The notes under the pieces: model-generated
Databases searched by the model: none
Told to the model about the DNA's origin: nothing
What the model saw: the letters and a program-made list of their open reading frames with translations, nothing else
Origin: Candidatus Bipolaricaulota bacterium
Lineage (GTDB): Bacteria; Bipolaricaulota; Bipolaricaulia; RBG-16-55-9; DRXL01
Direction of reading: 5' to 3'
Length of the DNA: 51,396 nt
Assembly (NCBI GenBank): GCA_025061735.1
Contig: JANXAU010000031.1
Span: forward strand, 1-51,396
Program-made: the position numbers and the translations under genes
Shown: piece after piece, positions 30,630 to 39,735 of the stretch
Layout of the letters: the number at the start of each line of letters is the position of its first letter
How positions within the stretch are numbered: the stretch's first letter is position 1

Positions 30630-31445
30630 TCACTGCGACAGCTCTTTCGATTTCTCGGTGGCCCGATCTACGGTCTTGATGAGCGTAACGCGAATCCCGC
30701 CGTCTTCCAAAGCCATGATGCCGTCAATCGTGACGCCCGCGGGCGTTGTCACTTCGTCTTTGAGTTTGGCCGGATGCTCGTTGGTCTCCAGGACCATCTT
30801 CGCCGCCCCCAAGAGCGATTGCGCCGCCAAGACCGTCGAGAGCGACCGCGGCAACCCCACCTTCACCCCGCCCTCGGCCAGCGCCTCGATCATAATATAC
30901 GCATACGCCGGCCCACTCCCCGACAGCGCCGTCACCGCGTCCATGAGTTCTTCGTTGTCGATCACCGCGACCAAGCCCACAGACGCAAAGATCTCCTTCG
31001 CTATCTGGAGGTGCTCTCTCTTCGCGTAGCGCCCCGGACAGAGCACCGTCATCCCCGCGTTGACCAAGCACGGCGTGTTGGGCATCGCCCGCACGACGGC
31101 GACGCTCTTTTGCAGATGATCTTCGATGAAGCGCGTGGTGCGCGCCGCTGCCAGCGTGATGATCAGATGCTCCGGGCGCAGCACGTCCTTGATCTCGGTG
31201 AGGACTTTTTTCATCGTCTGGGGCTTGACTGCAAGAATCACGATCTCCGAAGCCGCAACGGCCTTGACGTTGTCCGTGAGCACCTTGAGTCCGTAGCGCT
31301 TAGACGCTTCGAGCGCGCTCTCGCGATGGCCCGTCGTCCCGATCAAATTCTCAGGGAGGACGATCCGGTTGCGCACGAGGCTGCTGGCCAGCGCGCTGCC
31401 GATCTTCCCCATCCCCAAAATCGCGATCTTCTTCTCCTGCAGCAT
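30630..31445 (-). CDS. proC: Pyrroline-5-carboxylate reductase
   Basis: KKIAILGMGKIGSALASSLVR, VILAVKPQTM, RAMPNTPCLVNAGMTVL, ALSGSGPAYAYIMIEALAEGGVKVGLP. Confidence 0.95.
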   Translation of the reverse strand: MLQEKKIAILGMGKIGSALASSLVRNRIVLPENLIGTTGHRESALEASKRYGLKVLTDNVKAVAASEIVILAVKPQTMKKVLTEIKDVLRPEHLIITLAAARTTRFIEDHLQKSVAVVRAMPNTPCLVNAGMTVLCPGRYAKREHLQIAKEIFASVGLVAVIDNEELMDAVTALSGSGPAYAYIMIEALAEGGVKVGLPRSLSTVLAAQSLLGAAKMVLETNEHPAKLKDEVTTPAGVTIDGIMALEDGGIRVTLIKTVDRATEKSKELSQ

Positions 31446-31452
31446 CCAAGAG

Positions 31453-31481
31453 AGCATAGCCGAAAACGTCCGCAAGGTCAA
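31453..31481 (-). promoter_or_regulatory. proC promoter (predicted leaderless)
   Basis: Minus strand TTGACC-N17-TATGCT, 7 nt before the ATG at 31445. Confidence 0.55.
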
Positions 31482-31485
31482 GGAT

Positions 31486-31515
31486 TTGACTTCACCGCCT
31501 CGCATGACGTAGAAT
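31486..31515 (+). promoter_or_regulatory. Promoter of the glycosyltransferase-rpiB-glyA unit
   Basis: TTGACT-N18-TAGAAT. Confidence 0.6.
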
Positions 31516-31530
31516 AAATTCGCATCAACG

Positions 31531-32190
31531 ATGAGTACTTCCCAGCGCGTTGCGGGAGTTTCTGCCGTTATCCCGGCTTACAACGAAGCCGAGCGGATCG
31601 CCGCGGTCTTGGAGCCGTTGAAGAGGGTTCCAGCGGTTCGCCAAGTGATCGTCGTGGACGACGGCTCCACCGACGGGACGGCTCACGTCGCCCGCCATCA
31701 CGGCGCTCAGGTCATCTCGCTGCCGGTCAACCGGGGGAAAGCCGCGGCGCTAGACGCCGGAGTCCGACGGGCACGCTACGACACCGTGCTCTTTCTCGAC
31801 GCCGATCTCGTTGGCCTGCGCCCCGATCATATCCAGCGGATGCTCGACGCTTTCTTTGAACACCGTTACGATATGGTCGTGGGGGTCTTTCGGCGGGGGC
31901 GCTTGAATACCGACTTTGCTCAGGTCGTGGCTCCGTACCTGTCGGGGCAGCGGGTCTTGCGCAAGTCTCTTTGGAAGCGCCTGCGCAGTAAAGTTCAGCG
32001 CTTGGATTTCGGCGTGGAGATCGCGCTGACCAAGCTGGCCCTCAAGGAGGGCTGGGCGCAAGGGACGGTCGAGCTGGACGGCGTGACTCACGTGATGAAA
32101 GAAGAGAAGCGCGGGCTCTCGCGGGGTCTGGTCGCGCGCTTCAAGATGTACGGCGATTACGTGCGCTCGGTCTTTACCCGGGTGAGTTAA
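31531..32190 (+). CDS. Family 2 glycosyltransferase
   Basis: VSAVIPAYNEAERIAAVLEPL...VIVVDDGSTDGTAHVARHHGAQVISLPVNRGKAAALDAGVRRA...VLFLDADLVG. Confidence 0.93.
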   Translation: MSTSQRVAGVSAVIPAYNEAERIAAVLEPLKRVPAVRQVIVVDDGSTDGTAHVARHHGAQVISLPVNRGKAAALDAGVRRARYDTVLFLDADLVGLRPDHIQRMLDAFFEHRYDMVVGVFRRGRLNTDFAQVVAPYLSGQRVLRKSLWKRLRSKVQRLDFGVEIALTKLALKEGWAQGTVELDGVTHVMKEEKRGLSRGLVARFKMYGDYVRSVFTRVS

Positions 32191-32193
32191 TAT

Positions 32194-32640
32194 ATGAAGA
32201 TCGCCATCGGGTGCGATCACAACGGCTTGGCGCTCAAAGAGGCGCTGTTGAAGAGCGCGCTGCAGGGCCATAGCGTGCGCGACTTTGGCGTCTTTGGTCC
32301 CGAGTCGGTAGACTACCCCGACATCGCGTTTATGGTCGCCCAGGCGGTGGCGAGCGGCGACTGCGAGCGCGGGATTCTCATCTGCGGCACCGGGATCGGC
32401 ATGGCGATCGCTGCCAACAAAGTAAAAGGCGTGCGCGCCGCGGCGTGCAGCGACGTCTACTCGGCCAAGATGAGCCGCCGCGACAACGACGCCAACGTCT
32501 TGTGCTTGGGCGGGCGGGTCGTTGGTCCCGGCCTGGCTGCCGAGCTGGTGACGACCTGGTTGAACGAGTCCTTCGAGGGCGGACGCCACCAACGCCGCGT
32601 GGAGAAGATCCGCCAACGCGAAGAAGAGAGGCCCAGATGA
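32194..32640 (+). CDS. rpiB: Ribose-5-phosphate isomerase B
   Basis: [64 protein letters not shown]. Confidence 0.96.
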   Translation: MKIAIGCDHNGLALKEALLKSALQGHSVRDFGVFGPESVDYPDIAFMVAQAVASGDCERGILICGTGIGMAIAANKVKGVRAAACSDVYSAKMSRRDNDANVLCLGGRVVGPGLAAELVTTWLNESFEGGRHQRRVEKIRQREEERPR

Positions 32641-33878
32641 CCCCCTTAGCTTACACCGACCCGGAGATCTATCAGGCGATCCAGAAAGAACTGGAGCGCC
32701 AGCGCTTCTCTTTGGAGCTGATCGCTTCGGAGAACTTCCCATCGTTGGCGGTCTTGGAGGCCCAAGGCTCGGTGCTCACCAACAAGTACGCCGAGGGCTA
32801 TCCGGGGCGGCGCTACTATGGGGGCTGCGAGTGGGTAGACGTTGTGGAGAGCCTAGCGATCGCGCGGGCGAAGAAGCTCTTTGGCGCCGAGCACGCCAAC
32901 GTCCAACCCCACTCGGGCACTCAAGCGAACTTGGCCGTCTATTTTGCCGTGCTCACCCCCGGCGATACGATCTTGAGCATGAAGCTGGCGCATGGGGGGC
33001 ATCTGTCGCACGGGCACTCCGTGAGCGTCTCGGGCAAGCTCTTCCGGGTGGTTCAATACGGGGTCTCGCGCGAGACCGAGCTTATCGATTACGAAGAAGT
33101 CGAGCGCCTGGCGCTGGAACACAAACCCAAATTGATCGTCTGTGGAGCGAGCGCCTACCCCCGGATTATAGATTTTAAGCGGTTTCGCGAGATCGCCGAT
33201 CGGGTCGGCGCGTACTTGATGGCGGATATCGCGCACATCGCGGGGCTGGTCGCCGCGGGGGTACATCCGTCACCTATTCCCTGGGCAGACTTCGTCACCA
33301 CCACGACGCACAAGACCTTGCGCGGGCCACGCGGCGGCGCGATACTCTGTCGCGCTCAATTCGCTGAGATCATTGACAAGTCGGTCTTCCCCGGAGGCCA
33401 GGGCGGACCGCTGATGCACGTGATCGCTGCCAAGGCCGTGGCGTTCCACGAGGCCCTGCAACCGGAGTTTCGGCGCTACCAGGAGCGGGTGGTGGAGAAC
33501 GCGCGCGCCCTGTCCAGAGCGCTCTCCGAGCGAGGCTTCCGCATCGTCTCGGGGGGTACGGACACTCATCTGCTGCTGGTAGATCTGACGGCGCAGGATC
33601 TCACGGGGGCCGAGGCCGAGCGCCAGCTGGAGCGCGCCGGGATCACCGTCAACAAGAACGCGATCCCCTACGATCCGCGCAAGCCCAACGTGACCAGCGG
33701 GATCCGGCTGGGCACTCCCGCGGTCACCACGCGAGGCATGGGGCCTGCGGAGATGGAACGGATCGCGGAGATCATCGCGGGGGTGTTGACCGGCCAGCTC
33801 GCCCCCGAGGAGGCCCGGGAGCAGACGCACCAGCTCTGTGAGCAGTTCCCGCTCTATGCCGAGGGACTTGTCAAGTGA
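32637..33878 (+). CDS. glyA: Serine hydroxymethyltransferase
   Basis: [60 protein letters not shown]. Confidence 0.98.
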   Translation: MTPLAYTDPEIYQAIQKELERQRFSLELIASENFPSLAVLEAQGSVLTNKYAEGYPGRRYYGGCEWVDVVESLAIARAKKLFGAEHANVQPHSGTQANLAVYFAVLTPGDTILSMKLAHGGHLSHGHSVSVSGKLFRVVQYGVSRETELIDYEEVERLALEHKPKLIVCGASAYPRIIDFKRFREIADRVGAYLMADIAHIAGLVAAGVHPSPIPWADFVTTTTHKTLRGPRGGAILCRAQFAEIIDKSVFPGGQGGPLMHVIAAKAVAFHEALQPEFRRYQERVVENARALSRALSERGFRIVSGGTDTHLLLVDLTAQDLTGAEAERQLERAGITVNKNAIPYDPRKPNVTSGIRLGTPAVTTRGMGPAEMERIAEIIAGVLTGQLAPEEAREQTHQLCEQFPLYAEGLVK

Positions 33879-33896
33879 TCCCACGGGTGTTATAAT
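33868..33896 (+). promoter_or_regulatory. rho promoter (inside the 3' end of glyA)
   Basis: TTGTCA-N17-TATAAT with extended TGn. Confidence 0.75.
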
Positions 33897-33980
33897 ACCC
33901 TCAGCAACTCACAGAGCGCTTTCTTTCTCGTTCATCTGACAACTCGTCTCCGTCCTCTACGGGAAGACCGAAGGAGTGCA

Positions 33981-34025
33981 ATGAGAGGGAATCTTCCCCA
34001 AGCCGCCAGGAGGTGCCCACCATGA
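33981..34025 (+). CDS. Putative 14-aa leader peptide (MRGNLPQAARRCPP) overlapping the rho start
   Basis: GAAGGAG 4 nt before the ATG; TGA stop overlaps the rho ATG (ATGA); rho SD AGGAGG lies within Arg-Arg codons. Confidence 0.45.
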   Translation: MRGNLPQAARRCPP

Positions 34026-35302
34026 GCGAGCAACCTCAAGAGGAGATGCTCGATATCTCTGATCTGAAGCAGAAGGACATTGCGGAGCTGCGCAGTCTAG
34101 CCGAGCGGTTTAACATCAACGGGCGTGGTCGTATCAAGAAAGAAGATTTGATCTTTGCGATCTTGAAGGCGCAGGCCGAGAAGAAGGGCCTGCACTTCAA
34201 AGACGGGGTTTTGGAGATCTTGCCCGAGGGGGGGTTTGGCTTCTTGCGCGACAAGTCCTGCCTGCCCGGGGCTCATGACATCTACGTCTCCCCGTCGCAG
34301 ATCAAGCGCTTTGGCCTGAAAGACGGCGATATCGTCAGCGGCGTCGTGCGCCCGCCCAAGGACGACGAGAAGTACTGTGCCTTGCTGAAGGTCGAAGCGA
34401 TCAACTTTGAAGACCCCGAAGTCGTTCGCAACCGCGTCGCTTTTGAAGATCTCATCCCCTATCACCCCAACAAGCAGCTCAAGCTGGAGCACGACCCCGA
34501 TGAGCTGTCTACGAGAATTATTGATCTGTTTGCGCCTATTGGCAAGGGCCAGCGCGGGCTGATCGTCTCGCCGCCCAAGGCCGGCAAGACCACTCTTCTT
34601 AAGCACATCGCGCACGGGATCATCGCCAATCACCCCGAGGTCTATCTGATCGTGCTCTTGGTGGACGAGCGCCCCGAAGAGGTGACCGACTTTCGCGAGT
34701 CGATCTCATCCGGGGAGGTGGTCGCGGCGACGTTCGATCAAAAACCCGAGATCCATTGCAAGATCTCAGAGCTGGTCATCGCCAAGGCCAAGCGGTTAGT
34801 CGAGATGGGGCGGGACGTCGTGATCTTGATGGACTCGATCACGCGGCTGGCGCGCGCGTATAATCTCGCGATCTCCCCCAGCGGCAAACTGCTCTCCGGG
34901 GGCATGGACCCCACAGCGCTCTACAAGCCCAAGGAGTTCTTCGGGGCGGCGCGCAACATCAAGGACGGCGGCAGCTTGACGATCATCGGGACGGCGCTGG
35001 TCGACACCGGCTCGCGCTTGGATCAGGTGGTCTTTGAGGAGTTCAAGGGCACGGGCAACATGGAGCTGGTGCTGGAGCGCGAGCTGGCCAACAAGCGCAT
35101 CTTCCCGGCGATCGATCTGGAGGCCTCGGGCACGCGCAAAGAGGAGCTGCTCTTGCCGGAAAAGACCCTCAAGCGCGTCTGGGTCCTCAGAAAGCTCATC
35201 GGCGACATGAACGACAAACAGAAAGCGTTGGAATGGATCATCTCGCGCATGATGCAGACCAAGACCAACGAGCAGTTCTTGGAGCTTATGCGGAATGAGT
35301 AG
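34022..35302 (+). CDS. rho: Transcription termination factor Rho
   Basis: GEGFGFLRD-like GFGFLRDKSCLPG, GQRGLIVSPPKAGKTTLLKHIA, LLVDERPEEVTDF, ILMDSITRLARAYN. Confidence 0.97.
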   Translation: MSEQPQEEMLDISDLKQKDIAELRSLAERFNINGRGRIKKEDLIFAILKAQAEKKGLHFKDGVLEILPEGGFGFLRDKSCLPGAHDIYVSPSQIKRFGLKDGDIVSGVVRPPKDDEKYCALLKVEAINFEDPEVVRNRVAFEDLIPYHPNKQLKLEHDPDELSTRIIDLFAPIGKGQRGLIVSPPKAGKTTLLKHIAHGIIANHPEVYLIVLLVDERPEEVTDFRESISSGEVVAATFDQKPEIHCKISELVIAKAKRLVEMGRDVVILMDSITRLARAYNLAISPSGKLLSGGMDPTALYKPKEFFGAARNIKDGGSLTIIGTALVDTGSRLDQVVFEEFKGTGNMELVLERELANKRIFPAIDLEASGTRKEELLLPEKTLKRVWVLRKLIGDMNDKQKALEWIISRMMQTKTNEQFLELMRNE

Positions 35303-36167
35303 ACCGAAGCGGTTCCTTCCTCTGAGCTTGCTCTTCGCTGTGTTAGCGTTCAGCGGCGGCATCCTCTGGCACTATGCGAGCGCTCCCGTTGGGGCCCAGG
35401 GCGGGCCTTCTTCGTCAGATGAATTTGAGATCATCGAGCATCAGATCCAAGCGGGAGAGACCCTCGCTCACATCGCGCAGCGCTTCGCAGTGCCGGTGGA
35501 GAGGCTCGTCTCCAGCAACGAGCCTCTCTTAGACGATTTAGAAGAGCTGGAGCCGGGGAAGACTTTGCGTCTGGTGAAGAACGGTGTGCTGCATCGGGTG
35601 AAGTCCGGGCAGACCCTCACCGATATTGCCAAGACCTACGGCGTCTCCGTCGCAGAGATCGTAGATGCCAACGGCCTACACGATCGCAAGTATATCTATC
35701 CCGAAGAAGAGCTGCTGATCCCCAATCCTTCCCAAACCCCCGCCTGGCGGCGCTTTGAGCTTGCCGGGGGAAAGAAGGCGCTCTTCTCGTGGCCGCTGCG
35801 GGGAGTGCTCACGTCGGGCTTTGGGCCGCGTCGGCATCCCGTTACGGGACGACGCGACTTTCACGAAGGGATTGATTTAGAAGTTCCCGAGGGCACCGAG
35901 GTCTACGCCGCGCGCGCCGGGCGGGTGCTCTTCGCCGGGTATCGCGGCGGCTATGGGCTAAGCGTCGTCTTGCAGCACGATCAGGGCTATCGCACGGTCT
36001 ACGCGCATCTTTCGGAGGTCTTCGTCTATCGCGGACAATTCATCGAAGGAGGCCAACGGTTGGCGCTTTCGGGGAGGACGGGCAACTCCACAGGCCCGCA
36101 CTTGCATTTTGAGATCTGGCGCTACGGCAAGGCCCTCAATCCCCTGGCGCTCTTACCCCCGCTATGA
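35295..36167 (+). CDS. LysM-containing M23 family peptidase
   Basis: Two LysM-like segments (HQIQAGETLAHIAQRFAVPVERLVSSN; HRVKSGQTLTDIAKTYGVSVAEIVDAN); RRDFHEGIDLEVPEGTEVYAARAGRV...GPHLHFEIW. Confidence 0.95.
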   Translation: MSRPKRFLPLSLLFAVLAFSGGILWHYASAPVGAQGGPSSSDEFEIIEHQIQAGETLAHIAQRFAVPVERLVSSNEPLLDDLEELEPGKTLRLVKNGVLHRVKSGQTLTDIAKTYGVSVAEIVDANGLHDRKYIYPEEELLIPNPSQTPAWRRFELAGGKKALFSWPLRGVLTSGFGPRRHPVTGRRDFHEGIDLEVPEGTEVYAARAGRVLFAGYRGGYGLSVVLQHDQGYRTVYAHLSEVFVYRGQFIEGGQRLALSGRTGNSTGPHLHFEIWRYGKALNPLALLPPL

Positions 36168-37459
36168 AACTGACGATCTACGGTGGAAGGCGGCTCTTTG
36201 GCGATCTGAAGGTAGAGGGAGCCAAGAACGCGGCTCTGCCCCTGCTGGCGGCTACGCTGCTCACCGACGACGACGTCTTCTTGCAGAATATCCCCGACGT
36301 CGGCGACGTGCGCACGATGATCCAGATTCTGGAGCACCTGGGCAAGCGCGTCGAGCCGGCTCACCCTCGCGATAGCTATCTCATACGCACCGTGGAGCCG
36401 CCGCCCTCGAGCGCCCCAGAGTACTTGGTCAGAAAGCTCAGGGCTTCGTTCTGTCTCTTTGGCCCACTAGTAGCGCGCACAGGGAAGGCCCAGATCTCGC
36501 TTCCCGGCGGCTGCCCGATTGGGGTTCGCCCGGTCGATCTCCATCTGAAGGGGCTGCGCGCCCTGGGCGCTCAGATCGAATCGCTGGGAAATCTCTTTCA
36601 CGCCCAAGCCGAGCGATTGCACCCCGCCGAGATCTATCTGGACTTTCCCTCGGTCGGCGCGACCGAACAGATCATGATGACCGCGGCTCTCATCCCCGGA
36701 CGGACCGTGATCAGCAACGCCGCGCAAGACCCCGAAGTTCACGATTTGGCACGGCTCTTGATCAAGATGGGCGCGGGGATCATGATCGAGCCAGGCCGGT
36801 TGATTATCGAAGGAGCGCCGCATCTGCAGGGGACGAGCCATCGGGTCATTCCCGATCGTATTGCCGCAGGGACGTTTCTCATCGCCGGGGCGATCGCCGG
36901 AGGCGACGTGACGGTGCACTGCCAGCCGTTGCATCTAGAGGCTCTTATGAGCAAGCTCGACGAGCTGGGCTTTGAGATCCAAGAGCATGTAGAGAGCATA
37001 AGGATCATCAGCGAGGGGCCGGGGTCTTATGGCGGAGGGCGTGTAGAAGCTCGCCCCTACCCTGGGTTTGCGACGGATTTGCAGCCCCAGATGATGGCGC
37101 TCTTGGCGCTGGCGCGGGGCACGAGCACGATCAAGGAGACGGTCTGGGAGAGCCGTTTCTCGCAAGCTGCCGAGCTGGCTCAGATGGGGGCGCGGATTCG
37201 TGTTGACGGGGCGACCGCAACGATCGAGGGGGTGGAGCGGCTGAGGGGCACGGTGGTGCGCGGGAGCGACACGCGGGCCGGCGCGGCGCTGGTGCTGGCG
37301 GGGTTGGCCGCCGAGGGCGTCACAACGGTGATAGACAGCGAGGGGCACATCGCGCGGGGATACGCCGATCTCGCCGGCGCGCTCAACGGCTTGGGAGCTG
37401 ATATAATACTAGAAGAAGCTTCGGAGGAGAAGGAGGTCGTAGCGAGCGGTCGAGAATGA
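36164..37459 (+). CDS. murA: UDP-N-acetylglucosamine 1-carboxyvinyltransferase
   Basis: VEGAKNAALPLLAATLLTDD; ISLPGGCPIGVRPVDLHLKGL with catalytic Cys. Confidence 0.97.
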   Translation: MKLTIYGGRRLFGDLKVEGAKNAALPLLAATLLTDDDVFLQNIPDVGDVRTMIQILEHLGKRVEPAHPRDSYLIRTVEPPPSSAPEYLVRKLRASFCLFGPLVARTGKAQISLPGGCPIGVRPVDLHLKGLRALGAQIESLGNLFHAQAERLHPAEIYLDFPSVGATEQIMMTAALIPGRTVISNAAQDPEVHDLARLLIKMGAGIMIEPGRLIIEGAPHLQGTSHRVIPDRIAAGTFLIAGAIAGGDVTVHCQPLHLEALMSKLDELGFEIQEHVESIRIISEGPGSYGGGRVEARPYPGFATDLQPQMMALLALARGTSTIKETVWESRFSQAAELAQMGARIRVDGATATIEGVERLRGTVVRGSDTRAGAALVLAGLAAEGVTTVIDSEGHIARGYADLAGALNGLGADIILEEASEEKEVVASGRE

Positions 37460-38622
37460 ATCGGCTGATCGAAGACCGACTAGGCGAGCGGGTGCGGGTG
37501 CGTGCGGGGGAGCGCGCCATCTTGGTGGGGTTGGATCTGGGGCAGAGGGCGAGTTGGCAGGAGCGCGAGTCGATGGAGGAGCTGATCGAGCTCGCGCAGA
37601 CGGCCAAGCTCACGGTCCTGCGGACGATCATCCAGAAGAGAGATCATCCCGATCCGGCTTATTTTATTGGCAAGGGCAAGGCCGAGGAACTCCAGCACGT
37701 GGCCAGTGCGGCTCAAGCCGATCTGATCATTATGAACGATGCGCTCACGCCCGCGCAGACCCGCAATCTCGAAGATCTCACTCAAAAGAAGATCATAGAT
37801 CGGGCGCAGTTGATTTTGAACATCTTTGCGCAGCGGGCGCGCTCTAAAGAAGCGAAGCTCCAGGTGGAGCTGGCGCAATTGGAGTATCTGTTGCCGAGGT
37901 TGCGCGGGTGGGCCGAGGCGCTGGGGCAGCCCGGCGCGGGGATCGCCACGCGCGGGCCGGGGGAGACCCGCCTGGTGCAGGAGCGCGAGGCGATCAAGCG
38001 GCGCATTCACGTCCTGAAAGAGCGCCTGCTCAAGGCCGAGCAAGAGCGCGCGGTGCGCCGCAAGCTCCGCCAGAAGAACCAGATCCCCCAGATCGCTCTC
38101 TTGGGCTATACGAACACGGGCAAATCTACGCTCTTGCAGGCGCTCACCGGGGCGGAGACGTTCATCGAAGACAAGCTCTTTGCAACGCTCGATCCCGTGA
38201 CGCGTCGGTTGTGCCTCCCCAATGGGCAGCTTGCCGTGATCACCGACACCGTAGGGCTGATTAAGAAGCTGCCCCATCAATTGGTTCCGGCGTTTGCGTC
38301 GACCCTCGAGGCGATTCGCGAGGCCGATCTGTTGCTCCACGTCTTGGATGCTTCCAGTCCCTCTCTCTTGGATCACTGGCGCACGGTGCAGGAGGTGCTC
38401 CGCGAGCTCTTCGGCGACGGCCCGCGCCCGCCCGTGCTCCATCTGCTCAACAAGATGGACAAGATCGCGCTCGACTGCGAGGAGGAGCGGCAGCGCTTGG
38501 CCGAGGCGCGCCTGCGCATCCCCGACGCCGTGGAGATCTCTGCGCGCACGGGGATGGGCTTGGCGTTGCTGCAGGAGCGCATTGCGCACGCGCTCGTCAG
38601 AGCAGCGCCGCTCGCAGCGTGA
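37456..38622 (+). CDS. hflX: GTPase HflX
   Basis: YFIGKGKAEEL, GPGETRLVQEREAIKRRI, LGYTNTGKSTLLQALTG, ITDTVGLIKKLPHQLV. Confidence 0.96.
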   Translation: MNRLIEDRLGERVRVRAGERAILVGLDLGQRASWQERESMEELIELAQTAKLTVLRTIIQKRDHPDPAYFIGKGKAEELQHVASAAQADLIIMNDALTPAQTRNLEDLTQKKIIDRAQLILNIFAQRARSKEAKLQVELAQLEYLLPRLRGWAEALGQPGAGIATRGPGETRLVQEREAIKRRIHVLKERLLKAEQERAVRRKLRQKNQIPQIALLGYTNTGKSTLLQALTGAETFIEDKLFATLDPVTRRLCLPNGQLAVITDTVGLIKKLPHQLVPAFASTLEAIREADLLLHVLDASSPSLLDHWRTVQEVLRELFGDGPRPPVLHLLNKMDKIALDCEEERQRLAEARLRIPDAVEISARTGMGLALLQERIAHALVRAAPLAA

Positions 38623-39598
38623 AGAGGAGCGACTCCAGCAGAAGCTGTAGATTGGCGTTCTGGCGCTGCCATTTCCACGGGGCCGTCTCCAGCGCGCGCA
38701 ACGCTTCGGTGAGCTTGACGGGATCGGCCTTGATCGCTGATAGTTCAGCGTTGCAATCGCGATTGAAACGCGCTGTCTCAGTACCCTGCGCCAGCAGATC
38801 GCGACACCAATAGGTCGCCTCTTGGACAAACGAGTGGACGACGTCTGGGGGGGAGTCGCTCAGCATGGCGGCCGCGCGCAAGATCTCGGCGGCGTTCCAG
38901 CGCCTTAGGCGCCGCAGGATCTCTAGGCTTGTCTCGTAGCGCGCCAAGATGTCTTCGCTCTTGAGGAGTTCCCACAGCTCCGGGTCTTGGGCTTGGAGCA
39001 ATCTCTGGCGTAGCTGGTCGCGTTCTTTGAGTATATCTCTGGACGGGTGGAGATCGGGGGGAGGGGGTTCGCCCTTGGTGACGCTGAGCAGGTACTCTAT
39101 GGCGTCTGGGGGGAAGCCTTGGCGGCGCAGCTCGCTGACTATGGTCTCTTCGGGGGGCTTGGGGAGCTTGATCACCTGGCAGCGCGAGACGATCGTCGGC
39201 AGGAGATTTTGGGTGCGGGCCAGCAAGAGAAAGATCAAAAAAGCCGGTGGGGACTCGAGTATCTTGAGCAGGCTGTTGGCGGCTTCTAGGCTCAGGTCTT
39301 CGACCCCTTCGAGGACGTAGATCTTTTTGGGGGCTTCCAAGGGCGCGTAGAGCGCCTGCTGTTGCAGCTCGCGGATCTGATCTATGCTGATGCGTTTGCC
39401 CGATCTGGTCACCCAGAGGAGATCGGGATGGGTGCCCGCTTGCAGTTTGTGGCAGTGCGAGCAGCTTCCGCACCGATGCGGGCAGTAGATTTTGGCGATC
39501 AGCGCTCTGGCGAACGCCGCGGGGTTATGGCCGACCAGCAGATACGCCTGCGCCGGCTTTGATGCCAGAGTATCCAAGAGAGAATCTAAAGCGTTCAC
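38597..39598 (-). CDS. holB: DNA polymerase III delta' subunit-like protein
   Basis: CPHRCGSCSHCHKLQAGTHPDLLWV; SIDQIRELQQQALYAPLEAPKKIYVLEGVEDLSLEAANSLLKILESPPAFLIFLLLA. Confidence 0.9.
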   Translation of the reverse strand: MNALDSLLDTLASKPAQAYLLVGHNPAAFARALIAKIYCPHRCGSCSHCHKLQAGTHPDLLWVTRSGKRISIDQIRELQQQALYAPLEAPKKIYVLEGVEDLSLEAANSLLKILESPPAFLIFLLLARTQNLLPTIVSRCQVIKLPKPPEETIVSELRRQGFPPDAIEYLLSVTKGEPPPPDLHPSRDILKERDQLRQRLLQAQDPELWELLKSEDILARYETSLEILRRLRRWNAAEILRAAAMLSDSPPDVVHSFVQEATYWCRDLLAQGTETARFNRDCNAELSAIKADPVKLTEALRALETAPWKWQRQNANLQLLLESLLFTLRAALL

Positions 39599-39606
39599 GG
39601 CGATTG

Positions 39607-39635
39607 AGCTTAGCAGATCGAAGTCCGGCTGCCAA
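39607..39635 (-). promoter_or_regulatory. holB promoter (predicted leaderless)
   Basis: Minus strand TTGGCA-N17-TAAGCT, 8 nt before the GTG at 39598. Confidence 0.4.
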
Positions 39636-39735
39636 GGGGGGCAAAGCTTTATCTTGATCTTGCGCTAGCTTATCATGCTGCTTTATGATACTATGCTCCT
39701 GACTCAGAACGATCGGCAAGGGGGACTTCAAGAGA

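Noticed and set aside
34013-34021. GTG start for rho giving MPTMSEQ...
   Set aside because: AGGAGG has better spacing to ATG 34022; the GTG overlaps the SD region.
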